Below are positions 47,512 to 56,692 of a stretch of 64,000 nt of DNA, piece after piece; the first letter of the stretch is position 1, and each line of letters begins with the position of its first letter. The notes beneath the pieces were generated by a model. The model made no database searches, had not been told where the DNA came from, and was given only the letters and a program-made list of their open reading frames with translations. Source of the DNA: Caulobacter sp. GTDB taxonomy: Bacteria > Pseudomonadota > Alphaproteobacteria > Caulobacterales > Caulobacteraceae. A program made the translations under genes and the position numbers. The stretch lies in NCBI GenBank assembly GCA_021741355.1, contig JAIOXZ010000010.1:42243-106242 (forward strand), given 5' to 3'.

Positions 47512-50500
47512 CTACCAGCTGTCCACCCAGCGCCGCGCCGGTTTGGTGCGGGCCGGACAGCTGTCCAGGCCACGGGTGATCCAGCGGCGGGTCTCGGCCG
47601 GGTCGATGACGGCGTCGATCTCAAGGGCGGCGGCCATGCTGGTCGCCTTGCCGGCGGCGTAGAGCCGGCCGACCAGCTGCTCGAACAAGGCCTTGTTCTT
47701 TTCGGGGTCGGTCTCGGCAGCCAGCTCCTTGCTGTAGCCGAGGCGGACGGCGCCCTCGAGGCCCATGCCGCCGAACTCGCCGGTCGGCCAGCTGGCGATG
47801 AACACCGGGGCGTGGAAGCCGCCGCCGGCCATGGCCTGGGCGCCGAGGCCATAGCCCTTGCGCAGGACGATGCAGAACAGCGGCGTGCCCAGCTTGGCGC
47901 CGGCGATGAACTGGCGGCTGACCCGGCGCACGGCGCCGGCGGCCTCGCTGTCGGGACCAACCATGAAGCCCGGCGTGTCGCACAGGCTGACCACGGGCAG
48001 GTCGAAGGCGTCACACAGCTGCAGGAACCGCGCGGCCTTCTCGGCGCCGTCACAGTCGATGGCCCCGCCCAGATGTCGCGGATCGTTGGCGATCAGGCCC
48101 ATGGGCCGGCCCTCGATACGCACGAAGCCGGTGATCATCCCGGCCGCGAAGCCGCGCCGCAGTTCGAGGAAGCTGCCCGCGTCGGCCAGGGTCTCGATCA
48201 GCGGCCGGATGTCATAGACCCGCAGACGGTTCTCGGGGATGGCCCGGCGCAGGTTGCGCTGGTCCGGCGCGCTCCAGTCGGCGACACGCCCCTGGAAAGT
48301 CGACATGGCCTGTTTGGCCAGGGCCGTCGCATGCGCCTCGTCGTCGGCGAGGATGTCGATCACGCCGTTGGCCCACTGCACGTCGCTGGGACCGATGTCG
48401 TCCGGCTTGAACACGCCAAGGCCGCCACCCTCGATCATCGCCGGCCCGCCCATGCCGAGGTTGGAGTCCTTCGTGGCGATGATGATCTCGGAGAGACCGG
48501 CGATGGCCGCGTTGCCGGCGAAGCAGCGGCCGGCGACGATGGCGATCTTGGGCATCTCTCCCGATAGGGAGGCGAACTTGCCGAAGGTGGTGACGTCCAG
48601 CCCGGCCACGCCCGTGCCGTCGGTGTCGCCCGGCCGCCCGCCACCGCCCTCGGCGTACCAGACGAGCGGCAGCTTCTGGTCCTCGACGATGTGCAGCAGC
48701 CGGTCGGTCTTCTTGTGGTTCATGTGGCCCTGGGTGCCGGCCAGGACCGTGAAGTCGTAGCTCAGCGCCGCGACCCGAGCCTTCTCCGGCGGGAACAGAT
48801 GGCCATTGATTGCGCCGATGCCGGCGATCAGGCCGTCGGCTGGCGTGGCCTTGATCAGGTCCTCCAGCGTCCGGCGGCGGCGTTGGGCGGCGATGGTCAG
48901 GGCGCCGTACTCGATGAAGCTGCCCGGATCGAGCAGGTCGTCGATGTTCTCCCGCGCCGTGCGGTGGCCTGTGCGTCGGCGCTTGGCCACGGCCTCTGGA
49001 CGGTTGGCGTCGAGGGTGAAGGCGTGACGATCAATGACCTCCTGCAGATCGGGCCGGATATGGTCCGGATCGACCAGCGCCGCCTCGGCCGCCGCGTCGG
49101 CGGCGACGTCTGCGGGTTCGAGGAACAGGATCGGCTGGCCCTTCATCAGGGTCTCGCCCTTGCTCGCGGCGATGCGCACCACCCGGCCGCCCTCGGGCGC
49201 GGTGACCACATGCTCCATCTTCATGGCTTCGAGGATGGCGACGGTCTGGCCGGGCGCGACCAGGTCGCCCTCGGCGACCTCGATGACGCCGACGGTGGCC
49301 TGCAGCGGCGCCGTGACGTTGATCGCCCCGTCGAGAACCTCGAAGGTTTCCACTGCGACCACGGGTGATGCCTCGACCGCCCGAAGCGCCGGGGCCGGCA
49401 GTTTCGCCAACAGCTCGGGCAGACTGGTTTCGAGGAAGCGCGTCGTCGCGGTTCCGCCGGTGACGGCCGGATCGGCCAGCACGGCGCGCAGCAACGGCGC
49501 ATTGGTCTCCACCCCGTCGAGCCGGAACTCACCCAGCGCCCGGGCCGTCCGGGCGCAGGCGGCGACCATGCTCTCGCCCCGGCCGATGACCTTGGCCAGC
49601 AGGCTGTCGTAGGCGGGGCTGGTGACGTAGCCGGCATAGCCGTAGCCGTCGACACGCACGCCCGGACCGCTCGGCGGCTCATAGGTCGCCAGCCGCCCGC
49701 CGCCGGGCAGGGTCGAGCCGTCGGCCGTCAGGGTCTCCAGATTGACCCGCGCCTGCACGGCGAAGCCGCGCGGCTTCGGCGCCTCGGTCAGGCCCAGTTG
49801 GACCAGTGTCTTGCCCGCCGCCAGCTCGAACTGGGTCCGCACCAGGTCCAGCCCCGTGACCTCCTCGGTGACCGTGTGCTCGACCTGCAGCCGGGCGTTG
49901 GTCTCGATGAAGGCAAAGCCGCCCTTGCCGTCCACCAGGAACTCGACGGTGGCCAGGGTGCGGTACTTGATGGCCGCGCAGAGTTTCTCCGCCGCCTCGT
50001 GCAGCGCCTTGCGCAGGGGTTCGGGCAGGATCGCCGGGGCGCTCTCGACCAGTTTCTGGTTACGCCGCTGGACCGAACAGTCGCGGTCGCCGACGGCCAG
50101 CACGGCGCGCCCGTCGGCGACGATCTGCACCTCGATGTGACGGGCCTGGTCGACCAGCCATTCGGCGTAGACCGCGCTGTCGCCGAACGCGGCCTGGGCC
50201 TCCCGCGCGCAGGCGGCGAGGGCGAACTCGATCTCCGCTTCGGTGCGCACGATCCGCATGCCGCGCCCGCCGCCGCCGGCCACGGCCTTGAGCATCATCG
50301 GGCCGTTCTTTTTGAAGAAGGCCCTGGCGCCGGCCAGGTCGATGGGTCCCGTGCCGGCCAGCACCGGAACCTTGGCCTTGGCCGCCAGGGCGCGGGCCTT
50401 CGCCTTGTCGCCGAACAGCTCCAGCGCCTCGGGGGCCGGGCCGATGAAGGCGATCTTCGCGGCGGCGCAGGCCGCGGCGAACGCCGCGTTCTCCGACAGG

Positions 50501-50751
50501 AAGCCGTAGCCCGGATGGATCGCGTCACACTTCGCCGCCTTCGCCGCGGCGATGACGCCGTCGATGTCGAGGTAGGCCTTCACGCCGGAGCCCTTCAGCG
50601 CCACGGCCTCGTCAGCGGACCGGACGTGCAGCGAGGCGGCGTCGTCCTGCGCATGGATGGCGACGCTGACGATCCCCAGCTCCGCCGCGGCCCGGGCTAT
50701 CCGGATGGCGATCTCGCCGCGGTTGGCGATCAGCACGCGCTTGAAGCTCAA
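47512..50751 (-). CDS. Single-chain biotin-dependent acyl-CoA carboxylase (BC-BCCP-CT)
   Basis: One polypeptide with all three activities. Biotin carboxylase at 1-450 ('RVLIANRGEIAIRIARAA', ATP-grasp 'MLKAVAGGGGRGMRIV', 'VEFLVDGKGGFAFIETNARLQVEHTVTE'). Biotinyl domain with Lys511 in 'AILEAMKMEHVV'. Carboxyltransferase at about 580-1079 ('VAGLDVTTFGKFASLSGEMPKI', 'GMGGPAMIEGGGLG', 'GGGFHAPVFIASWPTGEFGGMG'). The order and size (1079 aa) fit long-chain acyl-CoA carboxylases. TTG 50751 is chosen because 'ggagg' stands 8 bp upstream; ATG 50772 would add seven residues. Divergent from the SOS-controlled imuA. Confidence 0.9.
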   Translation of the reverse strand: MSFKRVLIANRGEIAIRIARAAAELGIVSVAIHAQDDAASLHVRSADEAVALKGSGVKAYLDIDGVIAAAKAAKCDAIHPGYGFLSENAAFAAACAAAKIAFIGPAPEALELFGDKAKARALAAKAKVPVLAGTGPIDLAGARAFFKKNGPMMLKAVAGGGGRGMRIVRTEAEIEFALAACAREAQAAFGDSAVYAEWLVDQARHIEVQIVADGRAVLAVGDRDCSVQRRNQKLVESAPAILPEPLRKALHEAAEKLCAAIKYRTLATVEFLVDGKGGFAFIETNARLQVEHTVTEEVTGLDLVRTQFELAAGKTLVQLGLTEAPKPRGFAVQARVNLETLTADGSTLPGGGRLATYEPPSGPGVRVDGYGYAGYVTSPAYDSLLAKVIGRGESMVAACARTARALGEFRLDGVETNAPLLRAVLADPAVTGGTATTRFLETSLPELLAKLPAPALRAVEASPVVAVETFEVLDGAINVTAPLQATVGVIEVAEGDLVAPGQTVAILEAMKMEHVVTAPEGGRVVRIAASKGETLMKGQPILFLEPADVAADAAAEAALVDPDHIRPDLQEVIDRHAFTLDANRPEAVAKRRRTGHRTARENIDDLLDPGSFIEYGALTIAAQRRRRTLEDLIKATPADGLIAGIGAINGHLFPPEKARVAALSYDFTVLAGTQGHMNHKKTDRLLHIVEDQKLPLVWYAEGGGGRPGDTDGTGVAGLDVTTFGKFASLSGEMPKIAIVAGRCFAGNAAIAGLSEIIIATKDSNLGMGGPAMIEGGGLGVFKPDDIGPSDVQWANGVIDILADDEAHATALAKQAMSTFQGRVADWSAPDQRNLRRAIPENRLRVYDIRPLIETLADAGSFLELRRGFAAGMITGFVRIEGRPMGLIANDPRHLGGAIDCDGAEKAARFLQLCDAFDLPVVSLCDTPGFMVGPDSEAAGAVRRVSRQFIAGAKLGTPLFCIVLRKGYGLGAQAMAGGGFHAPVFIASWPTGEFGGMGLEGAVRLGYSKELAAETDPEKNKALFEQLVGRLYAAGKATSMAAALEIDAVIDPAETRRWITRGLDSCPARTKPARRWVDSW

Positions 50752-50829
50752 GGGAAACCTCCGTCGGCTCATACGGCCGTTTGAACGCACAATAGCGTCC
50801 CGGCTTGACTCTCCAACCCCGCAGCGCGA

Positions 50830-50844
50830 GAACAAAAGTAGAAC
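50830..50844. promoter_or_regulatory. LexA (SOS) box upstream of imuA
   Basis: gaac-aaaagta-gaac, the reverse-complement form of GTTC-N7-GTTC. It is 14 bp before the imuA ATG. A further gaac follows at 50851-50854. imuA-imuB-dnaE2 is a known LexA regulon member in Caulobacter. Confidence 0.88.
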
Positions 50845-50858
50845 ATTGGAGAACAGTC

Positions 50859-51635
50859 ATGCCGGCGTCGCGGCTTGCCCGCCTCGCGGCCGTGAAGGGC
50901 CAGATCGCCGCTCTGGAAGCGGGGACTCGGACTCCATCCACGGTTCTGCCGTTCGGTGACGCCCGTGTCGACGACTGCCTGCCGGGCGGCGGTTTGCCGC
51001 TGGGGCGCTGGCATGAACTGACCGGGAGCGGGATGGAAACGGAGACCGGCGCGGCCACCGCCGGCTTCGCCGCCCTGCTGGCGCTGCCCCTGACGGCGCA
51101 GGGGGCGGTGGTCTGGATCCTGCGGCGGGACGACCTCTATGCGCCAGGTCTGGAGACGCTGGGGTTCCCGGCCCGGCGGCTGATCCAGGTGCGCGTGCGC
51201 GACGAGACGGCGGCCCTGATGGCGCTGGAGGACGCGCTCGGCTCGGCCGGGGTCGCGGCCGTGGCCGCCGAGATCGAGGACGTCGACCTGACCGCCGGCC
51301 GCCGGCTCCAACTGGCCTGCGAGAAGCACGGCGCGACCGGGTTCGTGATCCGGAGACGGCCGTTCGGCGGCGCGTCCCGCAAGACGGCGACCGGCTCGGC
51401 GGCCTCCACCCGCTGGCGGGTCAGCGCCGCGGCCAGCGATCCGCCGCCGGGCGAACCGGGACTGGGGCCGCCCCGCTGGACCGCGGCCCTCGAACGCTGC
51501 CGGGGCGGTCGTCCCGGCGAATGGACCTTTGAATGGCGGCAGGAGGCTGACCATGGCTCGCATCCTCTCGCTGTGGCTTCCGGACTGGCCGGTGACGGTG
51601 TGGCGGCGGAGGACCGCGTCCGCCTCCGGGCCTAG
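50859..51635 (+). CDS. imuA: ImuA, SOS mutasome accessory protein
   Basis: 258-aa RecA/SulA-like protein required with ImuB and DnaE2 for damage-induced mutagenesis. The RecA-fold region runs from 'VLPFGDARVDDCLPGGGLPLGRWHELTG' through 'AALLALPLTAQGAVVWILRRDDLYAPGLETLGF' to 'TGFVIRRRPF', with a degenerate P-loop, and the typical C-terminal 'PPRWTAALERCRGGRPGEWTFEWRQEADH'. ATG 50859 is directly downstream of the LexA box. Its 3' end overlaps imuB by 83 bp in another frame. Confidence 0.93.
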   Translation: MPASRLARLAAVKGQIAALEAGTRTPSTVLPFGDARVDDCLPGGGLPLGRWHELTGSGMETETGAATAGFAALLALPLTAQGAVVWILRRDDLYAPGLETLGFPARRLIQVRVRDETAALMALEDALGSAGVAAVAAEIEDVDLTAGRRLQLACEKHGATGFVIRRRPFGGASRKTATGSAASTRWRVSAAASDPPPGEPGLGPPRWTAALERCRGGRPGEWTFEWRQEADHGSHPLAVASGLAGDGVAAEDRVRLRA

Positions 51636-53235
51636 CGCCCACCCTCCCCCTTGTGGGGAGGGTGGACGGGCGCAGCCCGGACGGGTGGGGAAGCAGGACG
51701 CTACACCGAAGTCTCAAGACCTGGCCCGACAGTCCCCCACCCTGGCGGCTTCGCCGCCTGTCCCTCCCCATAAAGGGGAGGGAGGACCCCTCGCCCTCCT
51801 CATCACCGAGCATGGAACCCGCCGCCTCCACGCCCTCGACGCCGCAGCCCGGGCGCTCGGCCTCTATCCCGGCCAGAAGGCGACGGACGCCGCCGCCCTG
51901 GTTCCCGAGCTGCAGACCCACGACGCCGACCCAGAGGGCGACGCGGCGGCCCTGACGGCGCTGGGCGACTGGTGCGTGCGGTTCTCGCCGGCGGTGGCGC
52001 TCGACGGGACGGACGGCCTGTTCCTCGACATCACCGGCGTCTCTCATCTGTGGGACGGCGAGGCGGCCATGCTGGAGGACCTGCTGGCCCGGCTGGCCCG
52101 GCTGGCCGCCAACGGCATCCGGGCCCAGGGCGCGGTCGCCGACACCGCCGGCGCGGCCTGGGCCCTGGCGCGGTATGGCGAGGGCCCGGTGGTGATCCCG
52201 TCGGGCGGCCAGTCCGCACACCTCGCCCCCCTGCCGGTGGCCGCCCTGCGGCTGGATGCGGCCGCGACCGCCCAGCTGCCGCGCCTCGGCCTGACCCGCA
52301 TCAACCGCCTGCTGGGCCTGCCGCGCGCGCAGCTGACCCGGCGGTTCGGGCCGCTGGTGGTGCGCCGGCTGGACCAGGCCCTGGGTCACGCCGAGGAGGC
52401 GCTGGTCTATCGCCGCCCGCCCACGCCCTGGTTCGACCGGCTGGCCTTTGCCGAGCCGATCAGCCAGCTGGATGACCTGGTCCGGGTCGCCGGCGACATC
52501 GCCGAACGGCTTTGCGAGCGGCTGCGGACCGAGGCGCGCGGCGCGCGGCGGTTCACGCTGACCTTCCACCGGCTCGACGGAAAGGCTTTCCCCGTCAGCG
52601 TCGGTCTCTCGACCCTGGGCCGTGACGCCCGCGCCCTGACCCGGCTGTTCGCCCCGAAGCTGGAGACCATCGATCCGGGCTTCGGCATCGAGATCGTGAC
52701 CCTGACGGCCGACGGGGTCGAGCTGGTCTCCGCCGCCCAGGGCCAGCTCGACAACAGCCGCGCGGCGATGGCCGAAGAGGGGCTGACGGCGCTGGTCGAC
52801 CGGTTGAGCAACCGGCTGGGCGAGGCCCAGGTCTGGCGCGCCGAGGTGTTCGAGAGCCATGTGCCCGAGCGGGCCGTCCGCGCCGTCGCGCCGATGACAC
52901 CGGCGGCCGCCACGCGCTGGAGTCCGGACCGGCCAAGACCCCTGCGGCTGCTGGCGCATCCCGAGGCGATCACCGCCGTGGCCGAACTGCCCGACGAGCC
53001 GCCGGTCGCCTTCACCTGGCGTGGCCGACGCCATCGGGTGCGGCTGTCGGAGGGCCCTGAACGCATCGCCGAGGAATGGTGGCGCAAGCCGATCGACGCG
53101 GTCAGCACGGGCCTGGTCCGCGACTATTACCGTGTCGAGGATGACGTCGGCGGCCGCTTCTGGATCTTCCGCGCGGGCCTCTACGGTGATCCGGCGGTCA
53201 CGGTGCGCTGGTGGTTGCATGGGGTGTTCGCGTGA
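51553..53235 (+). CDS. imuB: ImuB, catalytically inactive Y-family polymerase homologue, with a 50-residue repeat-encoded insertion
   Basis: Hub protein that links DnaE2 and ImuA to the beta clamp. 560 aa. 'MARILSLWLPDWPVTVWRRR' replaces the catalytic 'D.D.FYA.VE' of active Y-family polymerases. Palm/finger parts ('RLHALDAAARALGLYPGQK', 'GLFLDITGVSHLWDGE', 'GLTRINRLLGLPRAQLTRRFG') and the little-finger part follow. Residues 29-78 ('AHPPPCGEGG...PHKGEGG') are encoded by a dispersed repeat and interrupt the conserved N-terminal region without breaking the frame. The stop has been separated from the dnaE2 start by another repeat. Confidence 0.93.
   Translation: MARILSLWLPDWPVTVWRRRTASASGPSAHPPPCGEGGRAQPGRVGKQDATPKSQDLARQSPTLAASPPVPPHKGEGGPLALLITEHGTRRLHALDAAARALGLYPGQKATDAAALVPELQTHDADPEGDAAALTALGDWCVRFSPAVALDGTDGLFLDITGVSHLWDGEAAMLEDLLARLARLAANGIRAQGAVADTAGAAWALARYGEGPVVIPSGGQSAHLAPLPVAALRLDAAATAQLPRLGLTRINRLLGLPRAQLTRRFGPLVVRRLDQALGHAEEALVYRRPPTPWFDRLAFAEPISQLDDLVRVAGDIAERLCERLRTEARGARRFTLTFHRLDGKAFPVSVGLSTLGRDARALTRLFAPKLETIDPGFGIEIVTLTADGVELVSAAQGQLDNSRAAMAEEGLTALVDRLSNRLGEAQVWRAEVFESHVPERAVRAVAPMTPAAATRWSPDRPRPLRLLAHPEAITAVAELPDEPPVAFTWRGRRHRVRLSEGPERIAEEWWRKPIDAVSTGLVRDYYRVEDDVGGRFWIFRAGLYGDPAVTVRWWLHGVFA
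51637..51786. repeat. Inverted repeat inserted in frame inside imuB
   Basis: 150 bp (50 codons) with hairpins at both ends ('accctcccccttgtggggag' and 'tccctccccataaaggggag') and the inner 'ggcggcttcgccgcc'. Same family as the elements at 5523-5693 and 19173-19334. The open reading frame passes through it without a stop. Confidence 0.88.
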
Positions 53236-53237
53236 CC

Positions 53238-53396
53238 ATTCCCCTCTACCGCTCATCCCGGCGAAGGCCGGGACCCAGGTTTGTCTTTTTCCGGCCTGTC
53301 GGCGGGAAGAAACCGCGGGTTCGAATCCCACTCTCTCCGCCACACCAAAAACGCCTGGGTCCCGGCCTTCGCCGGGATGAACGGGTTTGGGGTGGC
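53238..53396. mobile_element. 159-bp non-autonomous inverted-repeat element between imuB and dnaE2 with 11-bp flanking duplication
   Basis: An inverted repeat (53249-53384) of the family seen at 17825 and 20481, flanked by exact direct copies of ttcgcgtgacc at 53227-53237 and 53397-53407. Removing the element and one copy restores an imuB stop/dnaE2 start overlap (GTGA), the expected ancestral state. It encodes no protein; a tRNA 3' fragment occupies its centre. Confidence 0.8.
53301..53342 (+). pseudogene. tRNA-Ser 3' fragment inside the element
   Basis: Contains a variable-arm-like ggcgggaagaaaccg, a T-arm gcggg-ttcgaat-cccac (one C-A mismatch in the stem) and a seven-base acceptor strand tctctcc followed by g and cca. 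That is the 3' half of a class II tRNA of serine type. The 5' half, D-arm and anticodon are missing, so it cannot be a functional tRNA. Confidence 0.75.
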
Positions 53397-53401
53397 TTCG
53401 C

Positions 53402-56400
53402 GTGACCCGCCCCCCGACCCGCTACGTCGAGCTTCAGACCACCACCAACTACAGCTTCCTGGAAGGCGCTTCCCATCCGGGAGAGCTGGTCGTGACGGCG
53501 CATGCGCTGGGCATGCCGGCCCTGGGGATCACCGACCGCAACAGCCTGGCCGGGGTGGTGCGGGCCTGGGCCAGGGCGCGGGACCTGAACACCCGCAGCC
53601 TGACCGGCTGCCGCCTGGACTTCAGTGACGGCTCGCCCGGCCTGCTCTGCTACCCTTCCGACCGGGAGGCCTACGCCCGCCTGACCCGGCTGCTGACGAT
53701 CGGCCAGAGTGGGGCTGAGAAGGGCGACTGCATCCTCCTCCTCGACGACTTTCTCGACCAGTCGGAGGGGCAGCTGTGCCTGATCGCGCCGCCCGCCCGC
53801 CTCGATGAGGCCTTCGAGCGGCAGGCCCGCCGGCTGCGCGGCGAGCTGGGGGATCGCGTCTGGCTGGCGGCGTCACGGAGCTATGGCGCGCGGGACGTCA
53901 AACGGCTTCACCAGCTGGCCGATCTGGCCCGGCGCCTCGACACGCCGATGGTCGCCACGGGCGATGTCCTCTACCACGCGCCCGAGCGGCGGCCGTTGCA
54001 GGATGTGCTGACCTGTATCCGCGAAGGCTGCGCCATCCAGCAGGCCGGCTTCCGCCTGGAGGCCAACGCCGAGCGGCATCTGAAGTCGCCCGACGAGATG
54101 GCGCGGCTGTTCGCGCGATGGCCGGGCGCGGTTGAACGCTCCGTCGAGATCGCCGACCGCATCGCCTTCGACCTTGGCGCGCTGCGCGAGGAGTATCCCG
54201 ACGAGCCGGTCCCGCCCGGCAAGACCGCGATCGGGCATCTGACCGATCTCGCCTGGGCCGGGGCCGACTGGCGCTATCCGCAAGGCGTGCCGCAGAAGGT
54301 CATCGATCTGATGAACAAGGAGCTCCGGCTGATCGCCGAGCTCGACTATCCCAACTACTTCATCACCGTGCATGACATCGTCCAGTGGGCGCGGGCGCGA
54401 CCGGTCCCGATCCTCTGTCAGGGGCGCGGCTCGGCGGCCAACTCGGTGGTCTGCTTCTGCCTCGGCGTCACCGCCGTCGACCCGACCCAGGAAGACCAGG
54501 ACCTGCTGTTCGCCCGGTTCCTGTCCAAGGAGCGCGGCGATCCCCCCGACATCGACGTGGATTTCGAGCACGAGCGCCGCGAGGAGGTGATGCAGTACGT
54601 GTTCCGGCGCTACGGGCGGCACAGGGCGGCGATCTGCGCCACGGTGATCCACTACCGGCCGCGCAGCGCCATCCGCGATGTCGGCAAGGCGCTGGGCCTG
54701 ACCGAGGACATCACCGCCGCCCTGGCCAATACCGTCTGGGGCAGCTGGGGCGACGGCGTCCCCGACGAGCACATACGCCAGGCCGGGCTCGACCCGGAAA
54801 ATCCCGAAATCCACCGCGCCATCACCCTGGCGACTGAGCTGCTGAAGTTTCCCCGCCACCTGTCCCAGCATGTCGGGGGCTTTGTGCTGACCAAGCGGCG
54901 GCTGGACGAGACCGTGCCGATCGGCAACGCGGTGATGAAGGACCGCACCTTCATCCAGTGGGACAAGGACGACATCGACGCGCTCGGCCTGATGAAGGTC
55001 GATGTGCTGGCGCTGGGCATGCTGAGCTGCATGAAACGCAGCTTCGACCTGCTCAACCTGCACCATGGCGAGGCGCTGGAGCGCGACCACGGGCGGCGGT
55101 CGTTCACGGACATCGCCCACGTCCCGCAGCAATGCGCCCAGACCTACGAGATGCTCTGCCGCGCCGATTCCATCGGTGTCTTCCAGGTCGAGAGCCGGGC
55201 GCAGATGTCGATGCTGCCCCGGCTCAAGCCGCGGAAGTTCTATGATCTGGTCATCCAGGTGGCGATCGTCCGGCCCGGGCCGATCCAGGGCGACATGGTG
55301 CATCCCTATCTCCGGCGGCGGGACGGGATCGAGCCGGTGACCTATCCCTCGCCCGCCCCGCCTCACGACCGCGACGAGGTGAAAGGCATCCTGAAGAAGA
55401 CGTTCGGCGTGCCGCTGTTCCAGGAACAGGCCATGCGGCTGGCCATTACGGCGGCGGACTTTTCGGACGAGGAAGCCAACCTGCTGCGGCGCGCGATGGC
55501 GACCTTCAAGAACCTCGGCGACCTGGAGGACCACAAGGAGCGGTTCATCGGCGGCATGGTCGGCCGCGGCTATGATCTGGACTTCGCCACCCGCTGCTTC
55601 GAGCAGATCAAGGGCTTCAGCCACTACGGCTTCCCCGAGAGCCATGCGATCAGCTTCGCGCTGCTGGTCTACGCCTCGTCCTGGGTGAAGCGCTGGTATC
55701 CGGATGTGTTCTGCGCCGCGATCCTCAATTCCCAGCCGATGGGCTTCTACCAGCCGGCCCAGCTGGTCCGGGACGCCCGGGAGCACGGCATCGAGGTGCG
55801 GGCGCCTGACATCCTGCACAGCCACTACGACTGCACGCTGGAGCCGTCCTCCGATCCGGCCGCGCGGTTGAAGGCGGTCCGGCTGGGACTGAGGGAAGTG
55901 AAGGGGCTCAGGCGGGACGAGGCCGAGCGTCTCGTCGCGGCCCGTGAGGCCGGCGCCCGGACGCTGACGGAACTGGCTCGCGCCGCCGCGCTATCCCGCC
56001 GGTCGCTGGAACTGCTGGCGGAGGCCGACGCCTTCCGGTCGCTCGGCATGGACCGGCGGGAGGCGCTCTGGGCGGTGAAGGGCGAGGCGGCGGAGGCGGC
56101 GCGGGACGACAGCGCGATGCTGGCCGGCCTGCCGCTGTTCGAGGCGGCGGTGAACCTGCCGGCCATGACGCTGCCGCAGCATGTGGCCGAGGACTACCGG
56201 ACCACCGGTCTGTCGCTGAAGGCGCATCCCTGCCGGTTCTTCCGCGCCGCGCTGGACCGGATGGGCTGCACGCCGGCCGGCGATCTGCCCGGGGTGAAGA
56301 GCGGAACGCAGGTCGCTGTCGCGGGCCTGGTGCTGATCCGTCAGCGGCCCGGCACGGCCAAGGGCGTGATGTTCATCACCCTGGAGGACGAGACCGGCCC

Positions 56401-56662
56401 GGCCAATGCGGTGGTCTGGAAGGACGTCTTCACCGCCAATCGCCGGCTGGCCATGAGCGCCTCCTTCATGGTCGTGCACGGCAAGGTCCAGCGCGACTGG
56501 GACGCGAAGAACAATCGCGAGGGCCAGGTCATCCACATCGTCACCGAGCGGTTTACCGACTTGACGCCGCAGCTGTCGCGCATGCGGGAGGAGGGGGGCG
56601 TCGAGCCGCGTCCGGGCGAGGCGGTCCGGTCACGCCTGGTCCGCAGCCGGGACTTCCACTGA
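53402..56662 (+). CDS. dnaE2: Error-prone DNA polymerase DnaE2
   Basis: Translesion C-family polymerase working with ImuA/ImuB. 1086 aa from GTG 53402 ('[30 protein letters not shown]'); an ATG at 53387 lies in the inserted element. PHP domain (about 8-200), palm with catalytic Asp residues in '[25 protein letters not shown]', fingers '[40 protein letters not shown]'-like region, '[25 protein letters not shown]', and an OB domain near the end. Third gene of the LexA-controlled cassette, though now 166 bp from imuB. Confidence 0.97.
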   Translation: MTRPPTRYVELQTTTNYSFLEGASHPGELVVTAHALGMPALGITDRNSLAGVVRAWARARDLNTRSLTGCRLDFSDGSPGLLCYPSDREAYARLTRLLTIGQSGAEKGDCILLLDDFLDQSEGQLCLIAPPARLDEAFERQARRLRGELGDRVWLAASRSYGARDVKRLHQLADLARRLDTPMVATGDVLYHAPERRPLQDVLTCIREGCAIQQAGFRLEANAERHLKSPDEMARLFARWPGAVERSVEIADRIAFDLGALREEYPDEPVPPGKTAIGHLTDLAWAGADWRYPQGVPQKVIDLMNKELRLIAELDYPNYFITVHDIVQWARARPVPILCQGRGSAANSVVCFCLGVTAVDPTQEDQDLLFARFLSKERGDPPDIDVDFEHERREEVMQYVFRRYGRHRAAICATVIHYRPRSAIRDVGKALGLTEDITAALANTVWGSWGDGVPDEHIRQAGLDPENPEIHRAITLATELLKFPRHLSQHVGGFVLTKRRLDETVPIGNAVMKDRTFIQWDKDDIDALGLMKVDVLALGMLSCMKRSFDLLNLHHGEALERDHGRRSFTDIAHVPQQCAQTYEMLCRADSIGVFQVESRAQMSMLPRLKPRKFYDLVIQVAIVRPGPIQGDMVHPYLRRRDGIEPVTYPSPAPPHDRDEVKGILKKTFGVPLFQEQAMRLAITAADFSDEEANLLRRAMATFKNLGDLEDHKERFIGGMVGRGYDLDFATRCFEQIKGFSHYGFPESHAISFALLVYASSWVKRWYPDVFCAAILNSQPMGFYQPAQLVRDAREHGIEVRAPDILHSHYDCTLEPSSDPAARLKAVRLGLREVKGLRRDEAERLVAAREAGARTLTELARAAALSRRSLELLAEADAFRSLGMDRREALWAVKGEAAEAARDDSAMLAGLPLFEAAVNLPAMTLPQHVAEDYRTTGLSLKAHPCRFFRAALDRMGCTPAGDLPGVKSGTQVAVAGLVLIRQRPGTAKGVMFITLEDETGPANAVVWKDVFTANRRLAMSASFMVVHGKVQRDWDAKNNREGQVIHIVTERFTDLTPQLSRMREEGGVEPRPGEAVRSRLVRSRDFH

Positions 56663-56692
56663 AACCAAGGCAACGCCCGGAGGGCGGGAAAG

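Noticed and set aside
51421..53343. A 640-codon minus-strand open frame opposite imuB
   Set aside because: Antisense shadow of imuB, low-complexity composition, no recognisable domain.
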